A stretch of 64,000 nt of DNA from Tenebrionibacter intestinalis (GCF_016632365.1 NZ_JAEPBH010000011.1:30116-94115); one strand, 5' to 3'; positions 9,586-19,253 are shown, counted from the first letter of the stretch. Numbers and translations: made by a program. Notes: generated by a model from the letters alone, not told the origin.

Positions 9586-11232
9586 TTATTCTTTTTCGAT
9601 CAGTAATGCTTCCATCAAATCGAGATCGTAGAGCATTTTAGTCAACGTCTCATTACTGATTTTCTGCGTCGCGCGCAGATGATAAAGCTCCGCGCGTTCA
9701 GAGCGTAGCGCCGTCAGACGGAAGCGGCGTTCCAGGCTCTCTTCCTGCTCCGTGTTTTCCACATCGTTACGCCCGTCTGCCCGGCGACGCAGATTACCGA
9801 TAACACGCGAACTCACTTCTTTAAGCAGCTCGTTATCAATATTTTCTTCTGTATCGCTCGCCAGCCTTTCTTCCATTTTTTGGATAGCGACAATCGCCAC
9901 TTCAGCCATGACCGACTTCGCCATACGCTCTTCTCTATGCGATTGCGTTTTATCCGCCACGTCAAGATGGCGCAGCAGAATCGGCAGCATGATAACGCCG
10001 ACAAACAATGAGAACAAAATGACGCCTGCCGCAAGGAATACCAGTTCGTAACGCGCCGGGAAGACCTCGCCGCTCGGCAACAGCAGAGGAATGGAGAGCA
10101 CGCCGGCAAGCGTAATCGCGCCACGCACGCCAGCAAAAGTGGCGATAAGCACTTCACGCATGCTCCAGGCGCCAAATTCCATTGGCTTCTTCTTCAAAAG
10201 GCGCTTGCTGAAACTCTTCATGCCCCATAACCAAAGGAAGCGCACCAGCATCAGCGCAAAATAAATCAGCACGATATCTAAAAACAGCATCCAGGTTTCA
10301 ACATTCGGATCTGCCTCGGCGGCCACCAGCGAGGTTTCCAGGATGCCCGGCAGTTGCAGACCCAGCATCAGGAACACCATGCCGTTAAAAACAAACTCCA
10401 GCATCGCCCACACGCTATTGGCTCGCAGGCGCATTGCCAGCGGCGCGGTACGCATCACGCCGGAACGCGTAATCGTCATCCCCGCCGCCACCGCAGCCAG
10501 GATACCGGATACGCCGATATGTTCCGCAATCAGGTATGACGCAAACGGCAGCAGAAACAGCAGCACAATCTGGGTTGCAGGCTCATCGCCGCTCCAGCGG
10601 CTCATCAACCTTAGCGACCGGCCATAAAGCCAGCTCACGGCAAAGCCTGCCAGCAGCCCGCCGATAGCCACTTTCATGAACTCCACCGAAGCGCCGCCGA
10701 CGGTAAAAATCATCGTCCCCATCGCCACGGCTACGGCAAATTTCAACGATACCAGACCGGAGGCGTCGTTCATCAGCGCTTCGCCCTGAAGAATGCCCAT
10801 GATTCTTTTCGGTATACGGCCTTCACCGACAATACCGGAGAGCGCCACCGCATCAGTCGGCGACAGCACTGCGGCCAGCGCAAAGGCTGGAATGAGCGGA
10901 ATGCCGGGCACCATCCAGTAAATCAAAAAGCCAATGCCCACAACGGTAATAATCACCAGCGCCAGCGCCAGGCCAATAATCTCGCGCCCGTGTTGAATAA
11001 ACTCATGCGTCGGCGTCTTCCAGCCATCGGCAAAAAGCAGCGGCGGGATAAATAACACCAGAAACAGTTCCGGATCAAAATCTACATGTAAACCAAACGT
11101 CGGCCACGCCAACAGCGCCCCGATAGCGATTTGCATTAGCGGTAGCGGGATCTGGAAGGGCAGAATTCGGGTAATAACCCCTGAAAGAGAGACCATTAAG
11201 GTCAAAATCAAAATGGTAAAAAAGATTTCCAT
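9586..11232 (-). CDS. yjcE: CPA1-family Na+/H+ antiporter
   Basis: A 548-residue cation:proton antiporter, one residue shorter than E. coli YjcE (549). About 12 hydrophobic segments fill residues 1-400 and include the ion-site motif ALSPTDAVA (around 125-135). A charged cytoplasmic tail follows (about 410-548), rich in acidic and basic residues and probably regulatory. It would exchange Na+ or another monovalent cation for H+ across the inner membrane. It sits between ghxP and the acetate locus as in E. coli. Physiological specificity is not visible from sequence. Confidence 0.93.
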   Translation of the reverse strand: MEIFFTILILTLMVSLSGVITRILPFQIPLPLMQIAIGALLAWPTFGLHVDFDPELFLVLFIPPLLFADGWKTPTHEFIQHGREIIGLALALVIITVVGIGFLIYWMVPGIPLIPAFALAAVLSPTDAVALSGIVGEGRIPKRIMGILQGEALMNDASGLVSLKFAVAVAMGTMIFTVGGASVEFMKVAIGGLLAGFAVSWLYGRSLRLMSRWSGDEPATQIVLLFLLPFASYLIAEHIGVSGILAAVAAGMTITRSGVMRTAPLAMRLRANSVWAMLEFVFNGMVFLMLGLQLPGILETSLVAAEADPNVETWMLFLDIVLIYFALMLVRFLWLWGMKSFSKRLLKKKPMEFGAWSMREVLIATFAGVRGAITLAGVLSIPLLLPSGEVFPARYELVFLAAGVILFSLFVGVIMLPILLRHLDVADKTQSHREERMAKSVMAEVAIVAIQKMEERLASDTEENIDNELLKEVSSRVIGNLRRRADGRNDVENTEQEESLERRFRLTALRSERAELYHLRATQKISNETLTKMLYDLDLMEALLIEKE

Positions 11233-11350
11233 GCTGTCCTTGTCACGTTTTTCTACTAAACAATGAAGACCACGCCACTATAGAACAACTTTTTTGAACG
11301 AAAAGAAACAGAAACAGAATTAAAAGGCACGAAAAGGGGAAGAGGGTTCA

Positions 11351-11370
11351 GGCGGGCCTTACGGCCCGCC
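11351..11370 (-). terminator. Probable terminator of ghxP
   Basis: The inverted repeat GGCGGGC/GCCCGCC lies seven bases past the ghxP stop. The following minus-strand sequence is pyrimidine-rich (CCTCTTCCCCTTTT) rather than a clean T run, so strength is uncertain. Confidence 0.5.
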
Positions 11371-11377
11371 CGCATGG

Positions 11378-12727
11378 TCAGATGGCCCAGCCGCCTGCGT
11401 AAAACGCAACCAGCGCGACAGCAATAATAACCGTCCCCACGTTAAGTTTGCGCCATTCGCCGGCCATGACACGCCCGACTACCAGTACAGCAAAGCCGAT
11501 CATAATGCCGGTGACGATATTGCAGGTAAACACAATAAATACGGCGGTAATCAGCCCTGACATTGCATCCACAAAATCGTCGAAGTTAATTTTCGCTACA
11601 TTGCTCAGCATCAACAGGCCGACATACATGAGCGCCGGCGCGGTCGCGTAGGCCGGAACCAGATAAGATAGCGGCGAAAGAAACAGAAGCAATAAGAACA
11701 GCCCCCCCACCACAATAGCAGTAAGGCCGGTTTTGCCGCCCGCTGCGGTTCCTGCCGCTGATTCGATATAGACCGCCGCAGGAGAAGCGCCCACCAGGCT
11801 TGAAAAAATGCTGCTCATAGAGTCGGTAGTCAGCGCTTTACCGCCGTCAATAATCTGCCCGTCTTTATTCAGTAAATTTGCCTGACTTGCTACAGCGCGG
11901 ATAGTGCCGGTCGCGTCAAATATCGCGGTCATAACCAACGCCAGCACGCTCGGCAACACAACCGGGTTCAGCGCCCCCATAATATCAAGGCTGCCGATCA
12001 ACGAATTGCCGTGTTCATCGTTCAGAGACGGCATAGCAAAAAAACCGCTGAAATGCACGCCCGGATCGTAAATCAGGCCAATAATCGAGATGCCGATAAT
12101 AGTCAACAGTATGCCGCCGGGCACTTTACGTTTTTCCAGACCAATAATGGCCGCCAGGCCCAACAGCGACATTAGCACCGGGAAACTGGTGAAGCGGCCC
12201 AGCGTTACCGGCAGGCCATCGAGAGGGTTTTTCACCACAAGGCCCACGCCGTTAGCGGCGATAATCAGCAGAAACAAACCGATGCCGATACCCGTACCCT
12301 GCGCCACGCCCATCGGCAGATTGCGCAAAATCCAGCTACGAATGCCGGTAGCGGAGATAACCGTAAATAGCACGCCCATCAGGAACACCGCGCCCAGCGC
12401 TACCGGCACGCTGATATGCTGACCCAGCACCAGGCTGAAAGCCGTAAAAGCCGTTAATGAGATAGCGCAGCCTATCGCCAGCGGCAGATTCGCCCACAGC
12501 CCCATAACAATTGAGCCAAGGCCAGCTACCAGGCAGGTCGCGACGAAAACCGCAGCGGGCGGGAAACCTGCTTTGCCAAGCATGCCCGGCACCACGATAA
12601 CGGAATACACCATCGCCAGAAAGGTTGTCACCCCGGCCAGCACTTCTTTACGCACGGAGCTGCCGCGCGCAGAAATTTTGAACCAGGCGTCAAGCTTGCC
12701 GCCTGCGTGCTGAGAAGAAGTAGACAT
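11378..12727 (-). CDS. ghxP: Guanine/hypoxanthine permease
   Basis: An inner-membrane purine-base:proton symporter of the NCS2/AzgA-like family, importing guanine and hypoxanthine for salvage. From the ATG at 12727 it has 449 residues, the E. coli GhxP (YjcD) length, with AGGGGA upstream at good spacing. An upstream in-frame start at 12826 would add 33 residues with no family match and overlap a PurR-like box. It has about 13 membrane segments, and conserved substrate-site stretches such as [11 protein letters not shown] and [14 protein letters not shown] are intact. Confidence 0.95.
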   Translation of the reverse strand: MSTSSQHAGGKLDAWFKISARGSSVRKEVLAGVTTFLAMVYSVIVVPGMLGKAGFPPAAVFVATCLVAGLGSIVMGLWANLPLAIGCAISLTAFTAFSLVLGQHISVPVALGAVFLMGVLFTVISATGIRSWILRNLPMGVAQGTGIGIGLFLLIIAANGVGLVVKNPLDGLPVTLGRFTSFPVLMSLLGLAAIIGLEKRKVPGGILLTIIGISIIGLIYDPGVHFSGFFAMPSLNDEHGNSLIGSLDIMGALNPVVLPSVLALVMTAIFDATGTIRAVASQANLLNKDGQIIDGGKALTTDSMSSIFSSLVGASPAAVYIESAAGTAAGGKTGLTAIVVGGLFLLLLFLSPLSYLVPAYATAPALMYVGLLMLSNVAKINFDDFVDAMSGLITAVFIVFTCNIVTGIMIGFAVLVVGRVMAGEWRKLNVGTVIIAVALVAFYAGGWAI

Positions 12728-12820
12728 AGTGAGTAATCCCCTGAAAATTTTGGACAGGTTGTCGTTTATGGCGGAAATTCGCCGTGGCCGCTGTTTTCGT
12801 TTACGCATTAAAAAACAGTA

Positions 12821-12836
12821 ACGCAAACGTTTAACT
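12821..12836 (-). promoter_or_regulatory. PurR-like operator upstream of ghxP
   Basis: The 16-base near-palindrome beginning ACGCAAACGTTT closely matches the PurR consensus ACGCAAACGTTTKCNT. It is about 95 bases before the ghxP ATG. Purine transporters are frequent PurR targets, so repression by PurR with hypoxanthine or guanine is likely but inferred. Confidence 0.65.
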
Positions 12837-13012
12837 CTGTATGTACAGCGCGACCGTTAATTTAAGGCAAACGATTATCCGGCCTTCTCCGGGGGGTTTT
12901 CAACATAACTTTATCGATCCGGGGTTAAAAAACGCCTGTCCGTATATTTTATCAACACCCGCTGCGCAATCGTTACCGCTGCTGCGCAAAGAGTTAACAA
13001 TAGTGAGCGTTT

Positions 13013-13684
13013 TCAGGCCTGGACAGGGATATCAAACGGCCCGCCCTGCTGTATTGCGCGCTGGCAGGCTGGACGCAGTTGTATACGCCGCCACCAGCCC
13101 CGAACGTGCGCCAGTTCATTATGCCCACCGCGCGCCAGCAACGCGGCGATGGTATAGCTCATCTGAATATCGGCAATACTGAAATCGCAACCGGCAAAGT
13201 ACGGGTTCGTCGACAGATGGTTATTGATAAACATAGCGTGCGTCTTCAGTTGCCCATTGAGCCAGCCGCGCCGCACGCCCGCGCCCAGGGCCCGGCCAAC
13301 GGGGCGCAGCAGCCACGGCGCCGGCGCGCGACCAAGCCGTGTGAGCGCCAGCGCAATTAACAGCGGCGGCATGAGCGAGCCTTCGGCATAATGCAACCAG
13401 AAGCGGCACGCCTGGCGTTCGTCCCCGGCAGCGGGGCGCAGCCGCCCGTCAACGTCATATGTTTCCTGAAGATATTCCAGGATTGCTCCCGATTCAGCCA
13501 TAACCTGGCCGTTATCTTCCAGCACAGGCGCTTTGCCCAGTGGATGAACGCGCTTAAGGGAAGCCGGCGCCAGCAGGCTTTTCTGGCGCGTGTAGCGCAC
13601 TATCCGGTAAGGCACGTGCAGTTCTTCCAGCATCCAGAGAATACGGCTGGAGCGAGAATGATCTAAATGGTGGACGGTTAGCAC
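13013..13684 (-). CDS. Glutathione S-transferase family protein
   Basis: A 223-residue cytosolic GST. The N-terminal thioredoxin-like domain has the substrate-site SRS motif near residue 10 and the glutathione-binding GKAPVLEDNG and ESGAI (around 55-75). An all-helical domain follows. The GTG at 13684 is preferred: it gives the usual family start MLTVHHL and has GGGAG six bases upstream. An in-frame ATG two codons earlier abuts that ribosome site with no spacing. The gene lies 67 bases after soxR on the same strand and may be co-transcribed, which would fit an oxidative or electrophile stress role. Substrate unknown. Confidence 0.88.
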   Translation of the reverse strand: MLTVHHLDHSRSSRILWMLEELHVPYRIVRYTRQKSLLAPASLKRVHPLGKAPVLEDNGQVMAESGAILEYLQETYDVDGRLRPAAGDERQACRFWLHYAEGSLMPPLLIALALTRLGRAPAPWLLRPVGRALGAGVRRGWLNGQLKTHAMFINNHLSTNPYFAGCDFSIADIQMSYTIAALLARGGHNELAHVRGWWRRIQLRPACQRAIQQGGPFDIPVQA

Positions 13685-13751
13685 TGGCATCTCCCGGCAG
13701 TTTCTGTGTATCAACTATAGAAACGCCTGGCGCTTCTGGCGAACAATACGC

Positions 13752-14219
13752 TCAGGGCTCTTCCGGCTCCCCCAGCAACCTTGCGCCGGTTCCCTGTTCA
13801 CCCAACCGATCGTTAGGGTTGCGCAACGGGCAATCGCTGCGTGAAAGGCAGCCACAACCAATACAGCCGTCAAGCTCATCACGCAGGGCCGTCAGGGTGT
13901 TGATGCGTCTATCCAGCTCTTCACGCCAGCGCAGCGATAACTGCTTCCACGCTTTCGCGCTCAGCGAGTGCCCCTCAGGCAGCACGCTGAACGCTTCTTT
14001 GATGGTGGCCAGCGGAATGCCAATACGCTGGGCTATTTTGATAATAGCGACATAACGCAGCACGTCACGCGTGTACTGTCGCTGATTACCGGCGTTACGG
14101 CGGCTCTTGATAAGCCCTTTGCTTTCATAGAAATGTAAAGCCGATACCGCCACACCACTGCGCTTTGCAACCTCGCCCGGTGAAAGCAGCGCTTTTAACC
14201 GCGATGATTTCTTTTCCAA
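13752..14219 (-). CDS. soxR: Redox-sensing transcriptional activator SoxR
   Basis: A MerR-family dimeric regulator whose [2Fe-2S] cluster senses redox-cycling agents and then activates soxS. It has 155 residues (E. coli 154), with a MerR helix-turn-helix at about 14-35, a dimerisation helix at about 80-115, and cluster ligands Cys119, Cys122, Cys124 and Cys130 at exactly the E. coli positions. It is divergent from soxS with the SoxR operator in the 81-base gap. Confidence 0.97.
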   Translation of the reverse strand: MEKKSSRLKALLSPGEVAKRSGVAVSALHFYESKGLIKSRRNAGNQRQYTRDVLRYVAIIKIAQRIGIPLATIKEAFSVLPEGHSLSAKAWKQLSLRWREELDRRINTLTALRDELDGCIGCGCLSRSDCPLRNPNDRLGEQGTGARLLGEPEEP

Positions 14220-14226
14220 AATAAGC

Positions 14227-14257
14227 TTTACCTCAAGTTAGGTTGAGGAATTATACT
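14227..14257 (+). promoter_or_regulatory. soxS promoter with SoxR operator
   Basis: The -35 TTTACC (14227-14232) and -10 TATACT (14252-14257) are separated by 19 bp, the overlong spacer typical of MerR-type activation. The dyad CCTCAAGTTAGGTTGAGG (14231-14248) fills the spacer. It differs from the E. coli operator only in the centre. Confidence 0.92.
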
Positions 14258-14300
14258 TCAGCTCAGCCAGAACTTCGAATTAAAATCAGAGAGGATAACC

Positions 14301-14624
14301 ATGGCACATCAAGAGATTATTGACACTCTGACGCAATGGATTGATGAGCATATCGATCAGCCGCTCAATATTGACGTCGTGGCGCAAAAAGCCGGGTATT
14401 CCAAGTGGTATCTACAGCGGATGTTCCGCTCAGTGAAGCATCAAACGCTGGGCGACTACATTCGCCAGCGCCGCCTGGCAATGGCCGCAAGAGAGCTTCG
14501 CACCACGCAGCGCCCCATCTTTGATATTGCAATGGACTTTGGCTACGTTTCACAGCAGACATTTTCCCGGGTATTCCGCCGCGAGTTTGATCAAACGCCA
14601 ACCAACTACCGTCAGCACGCCTGA
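14301..14624 (+). CDS. soxS: Superoxide-response transcriptional activator SoxS
   Basis: A 107-residue AraC/XylS-type activator consisting only of the double helix-turn-helix DNA-binding domain (first HTH about 26-45, second about 75-95, IAMDFGYVSQQTFSRVFRR). It equals E. coli SoxS in length and turns on sodA, zwf, fumC and similar genes after SoxR activation. The ATG follows an AGAGGATA ribosome site. A GC-rich inverted repeat at 14654-14680 downstream lacks a T run and may be a weak terminator. Confidence 0.96.
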   Translation: MAHQEIIDTLTQWIDEHIDQPLNIDVVAQKAGYSKWYLQRMFRSVKHQTLGDYIRQRRLAMAARELRTTQRPIFDIAMDFGYVSQQTFSRVFRREFDQTPTNYRQHA

Positions 14625-14890
14625 CCTCGCCAGCACGCCCTGATGCTGCGCAAAAGGCCCGCCCACCCCGCGTGGGCCTTGCCGGCTTCTCCCCTTAATG
14701 GCTTTACAAACGGTGAAAAAAAACCGCAACGCGCTGATGAATTAATCAACAAATGTGATATAGTTCACATGTTCAGTGCAACTGGACGTAAATTTACATT
14801 TCACACGGCTTATTCCTGCGGCTTTTCAACTTTACACAGTTTGCGCCCGTGCCGTGCTGCGTAATACGTTTGCTTTGAGGATTAGGTTTC

Positions 14891-15169
14891 ATGGCTACAC
14901 TTACCACTGGCGTTGTTCTGATGCGCTGGCAGTTAATCAGCGCTGTACTTATGTTTCTTGCCAGCACGCTGAATATTCAGTTCCGTAAATCCGATTTTCC
15001 TTTTCTGGCCGTGATCTCAAGCGGCCTGGGTATCGCCGCCGCCTGCTGGTTCGCGACCGGCCTGCTGGGGCTAAGTATTGATTTCGCCCTGCTCTGGGCC
15101 AATGTGAAAGATGTAATGACAGAAGTGATGAGTCATACGCCGCCGGAGTGGCCGGTAATGATGAACTGA
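14891..15169 (+). CDS. yjcB: YjcB family small membrane protein
   Basis: A 92-residue protein matching E. coli YjcB (93 aa). It starts MATLTTGVVLMRWQL and has two hydrophobic segments (about 13-27 and 36-62). GAGG precedes the start. Function unknown. In E. coli pdeC (yjcC) lies between soxS and yjcB; here the gap is only 266 bases and pdeC is absent. Confidence 0.9.
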   Translation: MATLTTGVVLMRWQLISAVLMFLASTLNIQFRKSDFPFLAVISSGLGIAAACWFATGLLGLSIDFALLWANVKDVMTEVMSHTPPEWPVMMN

Positions 15170-15823
15170 TATGCACGCCGCCCGAGCAGGGCGGCAGTTT
15201 GAGGGCCAATCGTGTAAATAAACACTTTTATTATTTAATTAATTGTTTTTTACAAAAAAATACCAACAAGACATTAAATATGCTGCCGTTTTACGCGGAA
15301 AATTTAAAACCTCAAAGCGGATGTCTATCGCTGCCTTTACCCACCCGGCTCTCACGCTGACGCTGACATCCGTAGATACCGCATCACGCTTGCGTTTGTA
15401 TTGCTTTTTATAGGGTGTTTAACGCCAGCAAAATTTACCTACACGTCATAGCGCTATCGCAATTCTGAACCGCGTCAATAACAGTCAATTTTCATTGTAA
15501 GTTCCGCACGGCTCAACGACTGACTTTCCTGTAATCATCCGCAGGCGGATACCGAAATAAACGCCAGGTTCCAGGGCGCCTGAACAGACCGAACAGGCTA
15601 AGCATTTGCAACAAGCGAGATCGATTTAGAGATTCCCGGTCCACTATTACGGCTGCCCCCGTGAATTCAACTGTGGGCATAGCGGCATCAGCGATCAAAT
15701 CTTCCGGTTTTTTGTTATCCGGGGATATTCTCAAAGAAGAGCTTCGTTCATTAAACATAAACAATGAACCATCCCTCTAACGTGGTTTTTTACAACATTG
15801 ACCTTCAAATCCCCGGCGGCGCG
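15170..15823. other. Mostly non-coding stretch after yjcB
   Basis: A 654-base gap between yjcB and the permease operon. The first half is AT-rich (15217-15310) with no recognisable feature. The second half contains the doubtful open frame listed separately. I saw no terminator with a good T run. Confidence 0.55.
15513..15764 (-). CDS. Doubtful small open frame downstream of the permease operon
   Basis: An 83-codon frame starting at TTG (15764) with AGGG about eight bases upstream; an internal ATG at 15758 is an alternative. The product is basic toward the C terminus, with no membrane segment or motif I recognise. It lies 59 bases after the last permease on the same strand and could be a trailing operon gene, a remnant or chance. 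Confidence 0.25.
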   Translation of the reverse strand: MFMFNERSSSLRISPDNKKPEDLIADAAMPTVEFTGAAVIVDRESLNRSRLLQMLSLFGLFRRPGTWRLFRYPPADDYRKVSR

Positions 15824-16951
15824 TTATTTACGTTTGAGCAACGTGCGCAGGCGTCCGCTGTCCCGCAGCAACCCTACGCCAACGCCCAGCGCCGCATAAA
15901 ATGCCCCCAGAAAAAGCAGATTCAGAATATCGTATAGCGCGGAGTGCCAGGACAGCCCCATTTGATTCACGCCAGCTATCGCTTTCGTCGCCCAGGTGGA
16001 CGGCAAAAACGCCGATATCGCATGTACCCAACCCGGCATCGCCTGGAGCGGCCAAATCGTTCCTGACAGGTAAAATACCGGCATCGTAATAAACGACAGC
16101 GTCAGATAAATCATCTCAACGCTGCGCAGGCATTCGGTTAGCAGCTTCCCCATCCCCAACACCGCCAGCAAAAACGGAAAGGTTAACAGCAGTATTTCCA
16201 GTATCGACGCCGTTTGCCGATAGCCCAGCACCCACGGCCAGAGCACGAAAAGCACGATAGAGAGAAACAGCCAGACGGGCAACAGCGCCGTCAGGCCGCC
16301 CAGGTATACCGGCAGCGGCGGTTTCCCCTGCGCGCGCAGCATAAGGCTAACGCGCACGCTGGCGATCGTCAGCGAGTGTTGCAGCAACATGACCAGCAGG
16401 CCCGGAAACACAATGGCTGCAAAGCTGATGCCGGGGTTAAACACTTCCACCGCCTGGCTGACAACGGGCGTAAGAACCACCTCAGCCTGACGCTCGCTAA
16501 AGCCGTTTCGCAACATAAGCGACATATTGTAGCGTTTAAGCATATCCTGGTATGCCGCCAGCACGTCCTGCTGAATCTGGCCGTTCGCCAGCCGGTTGGT
16601 GGCGTCGCCGTAAACCGGAATCGTCACCCGTTTGCCGCTCAGCAGCTTCTTTTCCAGATCGGTCGGTACAATGAGCACGGCAAACAAACGCCGCCAGCCT
16701 AAATCATGCAACGCCGCGTCCAGATTATCGTAGCTGTGCATTTTAATCCTGGCGGTAGCGTCAAGGTTGCGGATAAGCAGGCGGCTGGCCGGACTGTGAT
16801 CCTGGTCAATCACCGCGACCGGCAAATCCCATACGGTACGGTGCGCGTAAACGGTGCTCATAATACACAGCGATACCAGCAGCAGCATCCACATCGGCCG
16901 CTCCAGCATTCCCATCAGCACCTGCGTAAAGGTGTCCCAGTAACGCTTCAC
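15824..16951 (-). CDS. ABC-2 type transporter permease (YhhJ-like)
   Basis: A 375-residue inner-membrane permease, the length of E. coli YhhJ. The first membrane segment (about 22-42) is followed by a large periplasmic loop to about residue 170, including the family stretch DLPVAVIDQDHSPASRLL. Five hydrophobic segments close the protein. The GTG at 16951 is the likely start: AGGAGG lies seven bases upstream and it overlaps the preceding stop by four bases (GTGA). It is the third gene of an HlyD-permease-permease operon, and the nucleotide-binding partner is not encoded nearby. The exported substrate is unknown. Confidence 0.9.
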   Translation of the reverse strand: MKRYWDTFTQVLMGMLERPMWMLLLVSLCIMSTVYAHRTVWDLPVAVIDQDHSPASRLLIRNLDATARIKMHSYDNLDAALHDLGWRRLFAVLIVPTDLEKKLLSGKRVTIPVYGDATNRLANGQIQQDVLAAYQDMLKRYNMSLMLRNGFSERQAEVVLTPVVSQAVEVFNPGISFAAIVFPGLLVMLLQHSLTIASVRVSLMLRAQGKPPLPVYLGGLTALLPVWLFLSIVLFVLWPWVLGYRQTASILEILLLTFPFLLAVLGMGKLLTECLRSVEMIYLTLSFITMPVFYLSGTIWPLQAMPGWVHAISAFLPSTWATKAIAGVNQMGLSWHSALYDILNLLFLGAFYAALGVGVGLLRDSGRLRTLLKRK

Positions 16952-18102
16952 GCCACAACCTCCTGCTTGCGCAAGCGTGCAGGTAAGCGCTTGCGCACCA
17001 GCAACGCGGCCGCCAGCGGATACATCAGCAATATGGCGCAAACGCTGATAACCGGCTTACCGGGGACCTGACGCAGGAAAATATCAAACATGGCGGACAG
17101 CGCATGCGTTAGCGGCTCAATATTGGAAATCAGTTGCGCCACTGGCGGCATGGAAAGCGTCGGGAATACCGTGCCGGAGAAGGTCAGCGCGATCCCCACC
17201 AGAATCCCCATCAACGTATAAGCGGTAATTGCGCTGCCGGTAAAGGTAAACAGTAATAACCCAATACTTTGCGCCGCCATGACATAAAAGAACCCTACCA
17301 GCAGCATGTAAATGGGATTACCCACGACTCGCGCGTCAAAAATCCATACCAGCAACGCCAGCTCGACCATCAGCAGTACGGTGTAGCACAGCGTATAGGG
17401 CGCAATTTTCCCCAACAGCGACAGACTAAATGAACTTGAATAGATGAGCGGTTTGCTACGCGCCAGCACATAAATCATGCACGTGACGACAAAAAGCTGT
17501 AGCAGGTGTATCGTAGCCGCAAACTGCTGGTAATAAACGTAGCTACCGCTGGCGTTAAACAGACTGTCGTAAGATAGTGTCGCCAGCGCCAGCGCGGGCA
17601 CCGTTTTACCTGTCCGCGCGGCAACAATTGAACGATAGCTACTATTAAGTTCCGCCATAAGCGCGCTGAAATCCTGAGTGGAATACAATCCGGCTCCGTA
17701 AAACAGCGCGTTATAATAAAAAGTGACCTGCGGCTGACGGCCGGCCAGCGCATCGGCTGCAAAATCCAGCGGGATATAAACGATGCCGTAGATTTGAGCG
17801 CTGCTCAGGCGCTCTTTCGCTTCGGCAAGCCCGCCCGTTGCAGCAAAAAGTTGAGCATGAGAGCCAGCATCGAGCTTGCGCACCAGTTGGTGAGAAAGCG
17901 GGCTGTTGTCGTTATCCACAACCGCAACCGGCAGTTCCAGCAGCGTGCCTTCCGAAAAATTGCTGCCGATAATTCCAAACAGCAATAAAGGAAAGCACCA
18001 GCCAAGCCAGTGGATGATGGGTTTACGAAACGCAGTGTGAACTTCCCGGCGAAAGGCAAGACTGAAGCAGCGCCAGCCGGTTCTTAAACCTTCCATTGCC
18101 AT
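16948..18102 (-). CDS. ABC-2 type transporter permease
   Basis: A 384-residue paralogue of the following permease. It has an N-terminal membrane segment (about 27-47), a periplasmic domain with ELPVAVVDNDNSPLSHQL, then five C-terminal membrane segments. The ATG at 18102 (MAMEGLRTG) is chosen; it overlaps the end of the HlyD gene by 19 bases, consistent with coupling, and an ATG two codons later is an alternative. Together the two permeases would form the membrane half of an exporter that needs an ATPase from elsewhere. Confidence 0.88.
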   Translation of the reverse strand: MAMEGLRTGWRCFSLAFRREVHTAFRKPIIHWLGWCFPLLLFGIIGSNFSEGTLLELPVAVVDNDNSPLSHQLVRKLDAGSHAQLFAATGGLAEAKERLSSAQIYGIVYIPLDFAADALAGRQPQVTFYYNALFYGAGLYSTQDFSALMAELNSSYRSIVAARTGKTVPALALATLSYDSLFNASGSYVYYQQFAATIHLLQLFVVTCMIYVLARSKPLIYSSSFSLSLLGKIAPYTLCYTVLLMVELALLVWIFDARVVGNPIYMLLVGFFYVMAAQSIGLLLFTFTGSAITAYTLMGILVGIALTFSGTVFPTLSMPPVAQLISNIEPLTHALSAMFDIFLRQVPGKPVISVCAILLMYPLAAALLVRKRLPARLRKQEVVA

Positions 18103-19055
18103 AACACGCTCATCCCCTGGCGCAGCCCTTCTACCGGCTGCGTCGGCCAAAGTCGAACTTCAAAGGTTTTTAAATCAAAGTCGCCTGTCGCACGCGTGGC
18201 TCGTTTAGTCGCATAATCGCCCAACGGGGCGATATAATGCACCTCGGCTTCAATAAGCCTATTGTTAAGCGCAGGCACGCGCAGGCGCACTTTATCGCCC
18301 TTGCGAACGCGGGCCAGAATATCTTCACGCAGATTAAAGACAAAATAAGACTGCTGCTGGCGCACCAGCGTCAGCAGCGGGCTGGAAGCGCCGAGCAGTT
18401 CGCCGACTTCCGCCGCCACAGGACCAACTTCGCCATCCACCGGCGAACGGACGTACAGATCGTCGGCCTGAACTTTAATTTCCACTAACTGCTGTTCTGC
18501 CTGACGCAGTTGCGCGGCGTAAACCTGGCGCTGTTCGACGCGATCGCCGTTAATGCCTTCGTCCAGGTTAGCTTTGGCGGCCAGCACTTTCTCCCGTGCG
18601 GCGTCGCGCGTGCTGCGCGACTGCTCCAGTTCCTGAGCGGAAATATAGCCCTTAGCGGCCACGTGCTGATTACGCGCGTAAGTATCCTGCGCATTACGAT
18701 AATCCGCCTGCGCCTGCGCCAGCGTTGCTTTGAGGTTGCGAATGCTTTCTTCGCGGGTGCCGTTCATAGAAAGATCAAGCTGCGCTTTAGCCCGATCGCG
18801 GCTCGCCTGAGCTGCCTGAAGCTGCGCGATAAGCTCCGGCGCTTCAAGCTTCATCAGCAACTGACCCGCATGCACATCGTCACCGCGCTCCACCAACCGT
18901 TCCACCACGCGTCCTTTCGCTTTGGACGTCACGATGACTTCCGGCGCATCCACTTCCCCCTGCAAGAGCAAATCCTGATTTTGCGCCCGAAAAAGTACGG
19001 CCAGAGAGATAACAATAAGGATCAGAAGCAGCGTAAATAATGTCTTTTTCTTCAC
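18084..19055 (-). CDS. HlyD-family membrane fusion protein (YhiI/YbhG-like)
   Basis: A 323-residue periplasmic adaptor anchored by one N-terminal segment (about 5-22). The lipoyl half-motifs lie at about 30-70 and 205-230, with a coiled-coil hairpin of about 100 residues rich in Gln, Arg and Ala between them, and a beta-barrel domain at the end. The start is GTG at 19055 with AGGGGG upstream. It opens the operon with the two ABC-2 permeases, as in drug or macrolide-type exporters, and would link the inner-membrane permease to an outer-membrane channel such as TolC. No outer-membrane component is present here. Confidence 0.9.
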   Translation of the reverse strand: MKKKTLFTLLLILIVISLAVLFRAQNQDLLLQGEVDAPEVIVTSKAKGRVVERLVERGDDVHAGQLLMKLEAPELIAQLQAAQASRDRAKAQLDLSMNGTREESIRNLKATLAQAQADYRNAQDTYARNQHVAAKGYISAQELEQSRSTRDAAREKVLAAKANLDEGINGDRVEQRQVYAAQLRQAEQQLVEIKVQADDLYVRSPVDGEVGPVAAEVGELLGASSPLLTLVRQQQSYFVFNLREDILARVRKGDKVRLRVPALNNRLIEAEVHYIAPLGDYATKRATRATGDFDLKTFEVRLWPTQPVEGLRQGMSVLWQWKV

Positions 19056-19194
19056 CTGCGCAACCCCCTGCCCCGCTTAGACACTTTCATCGCGACTCCT
19101 TGCTGAGAAATGTGTAAATAGCCTAACACACGCCGTTGACGGCGGTTAAACATTCAGGCACATCTACGTAGCAAATGTAGGGCGAAGCGTGGCG

Positions 19195-19230
19195 TAAAAA
19201 GCCCGCCGCCTGAAGTTTCAGGCGGCGGGC
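19195..19230 (-). terminator. Strong intrinsic terminator of the diguanylate cyclase gene
   Basis: A perfect 14-bp stem (19201-19214 with 19217-19230, loop of two bases) is followed on the minus strand by a T run (complement of 19195-19200). It lies 23 bases past the stop codon and separates this gene from the HlyD operon. Confidence 0.9.
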
Positions 19231-19253
19231 TGTCTTCTGCCTTCTGCGGGCAA

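Noticed and set aside
13685..13751. SraL/RyjA small RNA next to soxR
   Set aside because: E. coli has this RNA beside soxR, but the conserved 3' terminator sequence is not present in this gap.
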